A stretch of DNA of 8,734 nucleotides from contig CAMLKN010000088.1 of NCBI GenBank assembly GCA_946480655.1, positions 1 to 8,734 of the forward strand, in the 5' to 3' direction. Positions 5,889 through 8,734 of the stretch are shown one piece after another. Position numbers and translations under genes: made by a program. How positions within the stretch are numbered: position 1 is the stretch's first letter; every line of letters begins with the position of its first letter. The notes under the pieces were generated by a model. That model saw nothing but the letters and a program-made list of their open reading frames with translations. It did not search any database and was not told where the DNA came from. The DNA comes from an uncultured Devosia sp. (lineage in GTDB: Bacteria > Pseudomonadota > Alphaproteobacteria > Rhizobiales > Devosiaceae).

Positions 5889-6458
5889 ATGAGCGCACCG
5901 ATCGATCGCCGCGAGTCTATCCTGGCCGCCGCACTGCGATGCTTTGTGGAAAAGGGCTATCGGGGCACCTCGATAGCCGACATCCGCACGGCCAGCGGCG
6001 CCAGCACCGGCAGCATCTATCATTTCTTCTCCGGCAAGGGTGCCATTGCCGAGGCGCTGCTGCGGCAATCGGTTTCCGGCTGGGCCGACCAGTCAGGAAC
6101 CGCTTCGGACGACCCGGAAACAGCGATCAAGGCCTCCGTCACCGCACTGGTGATCTGGGGCCTGGCCAATCCAGGCCATCTCCGCTTTCTCGACGAAGTC
6201 CGTATCCTTGCCTTGACTGACCCGGAGCTCGTCGCGGTGCGGAACCTGATCGATCAGGGGCACATGGCAGCGGCAGCGCGGTTCGGGACAATGCAGCAGC
6301 AGGGCGCCGTCCGAAAGATCCCCTTCGCCATTGCCCATGCGCTGATGCTGGGTCCCGCCTACAGCTACCTCCGCCAGGCTCCATCCGCATCGCCCGACGA
6401 GGCCCGGCGGCTGGCCGGCCTGTTTGCCGATGCGGCATGGCAGGCGGTGCGCTCCTGA
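5889..6458 (+). CDS. TetR/AcrR-family transcriptional repressor
   Basis: A 189-residue TetR-family regulator of usual length. The N-terminal DNA-binding domain covers residues 7-52, with ILAAALRCFVEKGYRGTSIA followed by the recognition region ASGASTGSIYHFFSGKGAI (residues 35-53). The rest is a helical ligand-binding domain (about 60-189) whose inducer cannot be predicted. I place the start at the ATG at 5889 rather than the in-frame ATG at 5847. The upstream start adds 14 residues outside the family pattern and would put an operator palindrome inside the coding region. A weak GGG (5880-5882) lies 6 bases before the chosen ATG. It is divergent from the NTF2-like gene and very probably represses both through the two palindromes. 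No pump or other target gene is adjacent, which leaves the small NTF2-like protein as the only obvious local target. Confidence 0.93.
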   Translation: MSAPIDRRESILAAALRCFVEKGYRGTSIADIRTASGASTGSIYHFFSGKGAIAEALLRQSVSGWADQSGTASDDPETAIKASVTALVIWGLANPGHLRFLDEVRILALTDPELVAVRNLIDQGHMAAAARFGTMQQQGAVRKIPFAIAHALMLGPAYSYLRQAPSASPDEARRLAGLFADAAWQAVRS

Positions 6459-6615
6459 CCGATGCAGGGCTGCGCCTGTGCAGAGACCACTTGTGGGGCG
6501 CACGGCGACTTGACCGGAGCGCCCGGCGCGGGCAAGCTGCCGCCATCTCCCGCACATAACTTGTCGTGAAGCGGTGGCCGAACGGCGTTTGGCAGGGAGA
6601 TACCATGCCGCTCCT

Positions 6616-6690
6616 CCCGCGAGTGGCGGGGCAACACGTCAATCTAGGCCAGTCGCGGCCCGGCAATCCGGTCCCGCGACGGTATTTTTT
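6616..6690 (+). terminator. Terminator-like hairpin and competing stems in the greA leader
   Basis: GTCGCGG (6652-6658) pairs with CCGCGAC (6674-6680), extended inside by CCGG/CCGG (6660-6663 with 6668-6671) and a CAAT loop. A TTTTTT run at 6685-6690 follows, so this looks like an intrinsic terminator 30 bases before the greA start. A smaller stem, CCCGC/GCGGG, lies at 6616-6630. CCCGCGA occurs at both 6616-6622 and 6673-6679, so the central TCGCGG could pair with either copy. It may end the tetR transcript, or attenuate greA as in the terminated greA leader (GraL) known from E. coli. The remaining gap from 6459 to 6615 shows no gene; CTTGACC at 6509-6515 is a good -35 element without a convincing -10. 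Confidence 0.55.
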
Positions 6691-6719
6691 ATGCCGAGCC
6701 CATTGGAGGCAGCACGACT

Positions 6720-7193
6720 ATGGACAAGGTTCCGATGACGGTTCAGGGCCACAAGGCCCTTGCAGCGGAGTTTGAACACCGCACCAGCAACGAACGCCGT
6801 CGCATCATCGACGCGATTGCCGAGGCACGCGCTCATGGCGATCTGTCCGAAAATGCCGAATATTCCGCGGCCAAGGAGCAGCAGAGCCTCAACGAAGGCC
6901 GCATCAAGGAGCTCGAAACGCTCCTGGCCCTTGCCGATGTCATCGACGTTTCCAAGCTGAGCGGCGACAAGGTCAAGTTCGGCGCCACGGTCACCTTCAT
7001 CGACGAGGATACCGAGGAAGAAAAGACCTATCAGGTCGTCGGCGACCCCGAAGCCGACGCCTCGGCCGGCCGAATTTCCATATCGTCGCCCCTCTCCCGC
7101 GCCATGATCGGCAAGGAAGAAGGCGACACGTTCGAGGTCGCGGCCCCCGGTGGCGCCCGCAGCTACGAGATCGTCAAGATTCGCTTCATCTGA
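6720..7193 (+). CDS. greA: Transcription elongation factor GreA
   Basis: GreA binds RNA polymerase through the secondary channel and stimulates cleavage of backtracked RNA, rescuing stalled complexes. The 157 residues have full length. The N-terminal coiled coil (about residues 8-75) carries the tip [19 protein letters not shown] (37-55). D41 and E44 are the acidic tip residues by E. coli numbering, so catalytic function should be intact. The C-terminal FKBP-like domain contains [20 protein letters not shown] (82-101) and [19 protein letters not shown] (118-136). The start at 6720 matches the family opening xKVPMT and has GGAGG at 6705-6709, 10 bases upstream. The leader holds a terminator-like hairpin, suggesting attenuation or insulation from tetR. 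A GC-rich stem follows the stop by about ten bases. Confidence 0.97.
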   Translation: MDKVPMTVQGHKALAAEFEHRTSNERRRIIDAIAEARAHGDLSENAEYSAAKEQQSLNEGRIKELETLLALADVIDVSKLSGDKVKFGATVTFIDEDTEEEKTYQVVGDPEADASAGRISISSPLSRAMIGKEEGDTFEVAAPGGARSYEIVKIRFI

Positions 7194-7204
7194 GAATCAT
7201 CGCG

Positions 7205-7224
7205 GGCCGGCCCGACGGCCGGCC
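7205..7224 (+). terminator. GC-rich hairpin after greA
   Basis: GGCCGGCC (7205-7212) and GGCCGGCC (7217-7224) form an 8-bp all-GC stem around CGAC, 11 bases after the greA stop. There is no T run, so it may act with Rho or as an mRNA-stabilising stem. A further perfect palindrome with arms GCCTCAA/TTGAGGC lies at 7257-7271. Confidence 0.5.
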
Positions 7225-7301
7225 GCCGATCCTGCGAGCAAATCATGCTGCGCAGCGCCTCAAATTGAGGCATTTCACTGCTTTGCTGTGTCTTTCATGT
7301 G

Positions 7302-7332
7302 CACTGCCGCGGGCATAAGCTCCGCGGCAGTG
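7302..7332 (+). other. Strong hairpin between greA and trxB
   Basis: CACTGCCGCGG (7302-7312) pairs perfectly over 11 bp with CCGCGGCAGTG (7322-7332) around a 9-base loop, 80 bases before the trxB ATG. Only a weak T-containing tail (ACTTTGCCTT) follows. It lies just upstream of the proposed trxB promoter and could be a terminator insulating trxB or a protein-binding dyad. Confidence 0.5.
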
Positions 7333-7340
7333 ACTTTGCC

Positions 7341-7369
7341 TTGAAACCTGTCCCTTTCGCCTCTTAACT
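7341..7369 (+). promoter_or_regulatory. Possible trxB promoter
   Basis: TTGAAA at 7341-7346 (preceded by C, as in the rhizobial -35 CTTGAC) and TTAACT at 7364-7369, with a 17-base spacer. The predicted start near 7376 gives a leader of about 37 bases. The -10 match is partial. Confidence 0.4.
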
Positions 7370-7412
7370 AGAGGCCGAGGGAGAATTCCTGATCGATTGG
7401 AGTAACGTCGCG

Positions 7413-8363
7413 ATGCACGCGAAGGTCATCATCATTGGCTCCGGCCCGGCCGGGTACACCGCTGCCATCTATGCAGCGCGCGCCATGCTCGAACCCGTGA
7501 TGATCCAGGGCCTGCAGCCGGGCGGCCAGCTCACCATCACCACGGATGTCGAGAACTATCCCGGCTTTGCCGACGTCATCCAGGGCCCCTGGCTCATGGA
7601 CCAGATGAAGGCGCAGGCCGAGCATGTCGGGACGAAGATCGTCAACGACATCATCACCCATGTCGATTTCGACCGCCGTCCTTTCGTGCTGACCGGCGAC
7701 AGCGGCGACACCTATACTGCTGACAGCCTCATCATCGCCACCGGCGCCCAGGCCAAATGGCTGGGCATTCCCTCCGAGCAGAAGTTCCAGGGTTTTGGCG
7801 TCTCCGCCTGCGCCACCTGCGATGGCTTCTTCTATCGCGGCAAGCAGGTTCTCGTCGTCGGCGGCGGCAATACCGCCGTCGAAGAGGCCCTGTTCCTGAC
7901 CAATTTTGCCGAGAAGGTCATCGTCGTGCATCGCCGCGATGAGTTCCGCGCCGAGCGCATCCTGCAGGAGCGCCTGTTCAAGAATCCCAAGATCGAAGTG
8001 CGCTGGAACACCGAGGTTGCCGAAGTGGGCGGCACGCCCATGCCGCCGTCGGTCAATTCCGTCACCCTGCGCAACACCCTTTCGGGCGAAACCTACGAAC
8101 AGCCCATCGACGGCATCTTCGTCGCCATCGGCCATGCGCCTGCAACAGCCATCTTCGCGGGCAAGCTCGACATGAAGCCGGGCGGTTATTTGCAGGTGAA
8201 GCCAGGCTCCACCGAAACCAACATCCCGGGCGTCTTCGCGGCCGGCGACGTCACCGACGATGTTTACCGCCAGGCGGTCACGGCTGCCGGCATGGGTTGC
8301 ATGGCCGCGCTTGACGCCGAGCGCTATCTCGCCGCCCATGAATTGGCGGAAGCTGCGGAATAG
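7413..8363 (+). CDS. trxB: Thioredoxin reductase (NADPH)
   Basis: Thioredoxin reductase passes electrons from NADPH through FAD and a redox-active cysteine pair to thioredoxin, in the cytoplasm. The 316 residues have the length of the bacterial low-molecular-weight type. Motifs in order: the FAD site GSGPAGYTAA (9-18), QPGGQL (35-40), ATGAQAKWLGIP (109-120), the active-site CATC (C133, C136) in SACATCDGFF, the NADPH-binding GGGNTA (150-155) with VVHRRDEFRA (171-180), whose basic residues read the 2'-phosphate, and the C-terminal FAD motif FAAGDV (276-281). All are intact, so it should be active and NADPH-specific. GGAG at 7399-7402 precedes the ATG by 10 bases. The LysR gene begins 112 bp downstream on the same strand, the arrangement seen in rhizobia. 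Confidence 0.97.
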   Translation: MHAKVIIIGSGPAGYTAAIYAARAMLEPVMIQGLQPGGQLTITTDVENYPGFADVIQGPWLMDQMKAQAEHVGTKIVNDIITHVDFDRRPFVLTGDSGDTYTADSLIIATGAQAKWLGIPSEQKFQGFGVSACATCDGFFYRGKQVLVVGGGNTAVEEALFLTNFAEKVIVVHRRDEFRAERILQERLFKNPKIEVRWNTEVAEVGGTPMPPSVNSVTLRNTLSGETYEQPIDGIFVAIGHAPATAIFAGKLDMKPGGYLQVKPGSTETNIPGVFAAGDVTDDVYRQAVTAAGMGCMAALDAERYLAAHELAEAAE

Positions 8364-8475
8364 TCAGGCAATGTTGGCCCTTAGTCACGCTCCCGTCACA
8401 ATTTTTCGGCCTCCCTCCGTTTCGGTGAGGGCTGTGGTTCGGCCCGGCTGATCAACAAAGAAAGCGTCATAGAAC

Positions 8476-8734
8476 ATGCTCGACTGGGACAAGCTCCGGA
8501 TCTTCCACACCGCCGCCGAGTCGGGCTCTTTCACCCACGCCGCCGAGAAGCTGGGCATGAGCCAGTCGGCCGTCAGCCGCCAGATATCCGCGCTGGAAGA
8601 CGATCTGGGCCTGAAACTCTTCATCCGCCACGCCCGTGGGCTTGTCTTGACCGAGGTCGGCGAGCAGCTGTTCCGCACTGCCCATCGCATGCATTGGGAA
8701 TTGCAGCAGGTCGAGACGCAGATGTCCGAAAGCC
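8476..8734 (+). CDS. LysR-family transcriptional regulator, N-terminal part (3'-truncated by window), LsrB-like
   Basis: Translation from the ATG at 8476 stays open to the window edge (86 codons). The product starts MLDWDKLRIFHTAAESGSFT, continues with the winged HTH of LysR regulators (HAAEKLGMSQSAVSRQISAL, residues 21-40), and then LFIRHARGLVLTEVGEQLF, the usual wing. The effector-binding domain lies outside the window. The opening residues and the place directly after trxB match LsrB-type regulators of rhizobia, which have been linked to oxidative stress, surface polysaccharide and symbiosis; this is recalled synteny, not a search. The ribosome-binding site is weak (only A/G-rich AAAGAAAG about 10 bases upstream). 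Bases 8364-8475 before it hold a TTTTTC stretch and an imperfect CCCTC/GAGGG stem but no clear terminator, so readthrough from trxB is possible. Confidence 0.92.
   Translation, partial: MLDWDKLRIFHTAAESGSFTHAAEKLGMSQSAVSRQISALEDDLGLKLFIRHARGLVLTEVGEQLFRTAHRMHWELQQVETQMSES

Noticed and set aside
7368..8339. Long minus-strand open frame (323 codons) antisense to trxB
   Set aside because: It mirrors the trxB coding frame in GC-rich DNA, has a low-complexity D/G/A-rich translation without recognisable motifs, and trxB is unambiguous.
1..8734. tRNA, rRNA, CRISPR, insertion sequence, prophage or toxin-antitoxin content
   Set aside because: Reading both strands showed no cloverleaf, repeat-spacer array, transposase, integrase or phage protein; none can be supported.

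Overview
The window reads as chromosomal DNA of a high-GC alphaproteobacterium of the order Hyphomicrobiales (Rhizobiales). The evidence is the protein sequences (the CarB end, GreA, a 69-residue cold-shock protein and an LsrB-like LysR regulator all have the rhizobial style), GC-ending codon use, and the order carB, greA, trxB, lysR. A Devosia-like genus is a reasonable guess but is not proven. No mobile element, CRISPR array, rRNA or tRNA was seen.

Layout: bases 1-825 are the 3' end of carB. An intergenic stretch rich in palindromes follows (about 847-1003). Next come two plus-strand genes for exported proteins of unknown function (1078-1590 and 1687-2601). The second converges on, and overlaps by 18 bp, a minus-strand pair transcribed leftward: a TPR-containing methyltransferase (3670-4770), then a threonine aldolase (2584-3618). 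A 373-bp divergent intergenic region leads to a cold-shock protein gene (5144-5353). A bidirectional terminator separates it from a minus-strand NTF2/SnoaL-like gene (5410-5817). That gene is divergent from a TetR-family regulator (5889-6458), and two near-identical palindromes lie between them, very probably the TetR operators. The right end is housekeeping again: greA (6720-7193) behind a structured leader, trxB (7413-8363), and the 5' end of a LysR-type regulator (8476 to the window edge).

How the genes relate: CarB makes carbamoyl phosphate for pyrimidine and arginine synthesis. GreA rescues stalled RNA polymerase. TrxB keeps thioredoxin reduced and sits beside a LysR regulator of the kind tied to redox stress in rhizobia. 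The genes between carB and greA look like lineage-specific cargo set into this conserved backbone.

The most specific unexplained signals are the twin operator between the NTF2-like gene and tetR, the terminator-like and possibly switchable leader of greA, the palindrome cluster after carB, and the two orphan exported proteins. No clearly new multi-gene system could be demonstrated.
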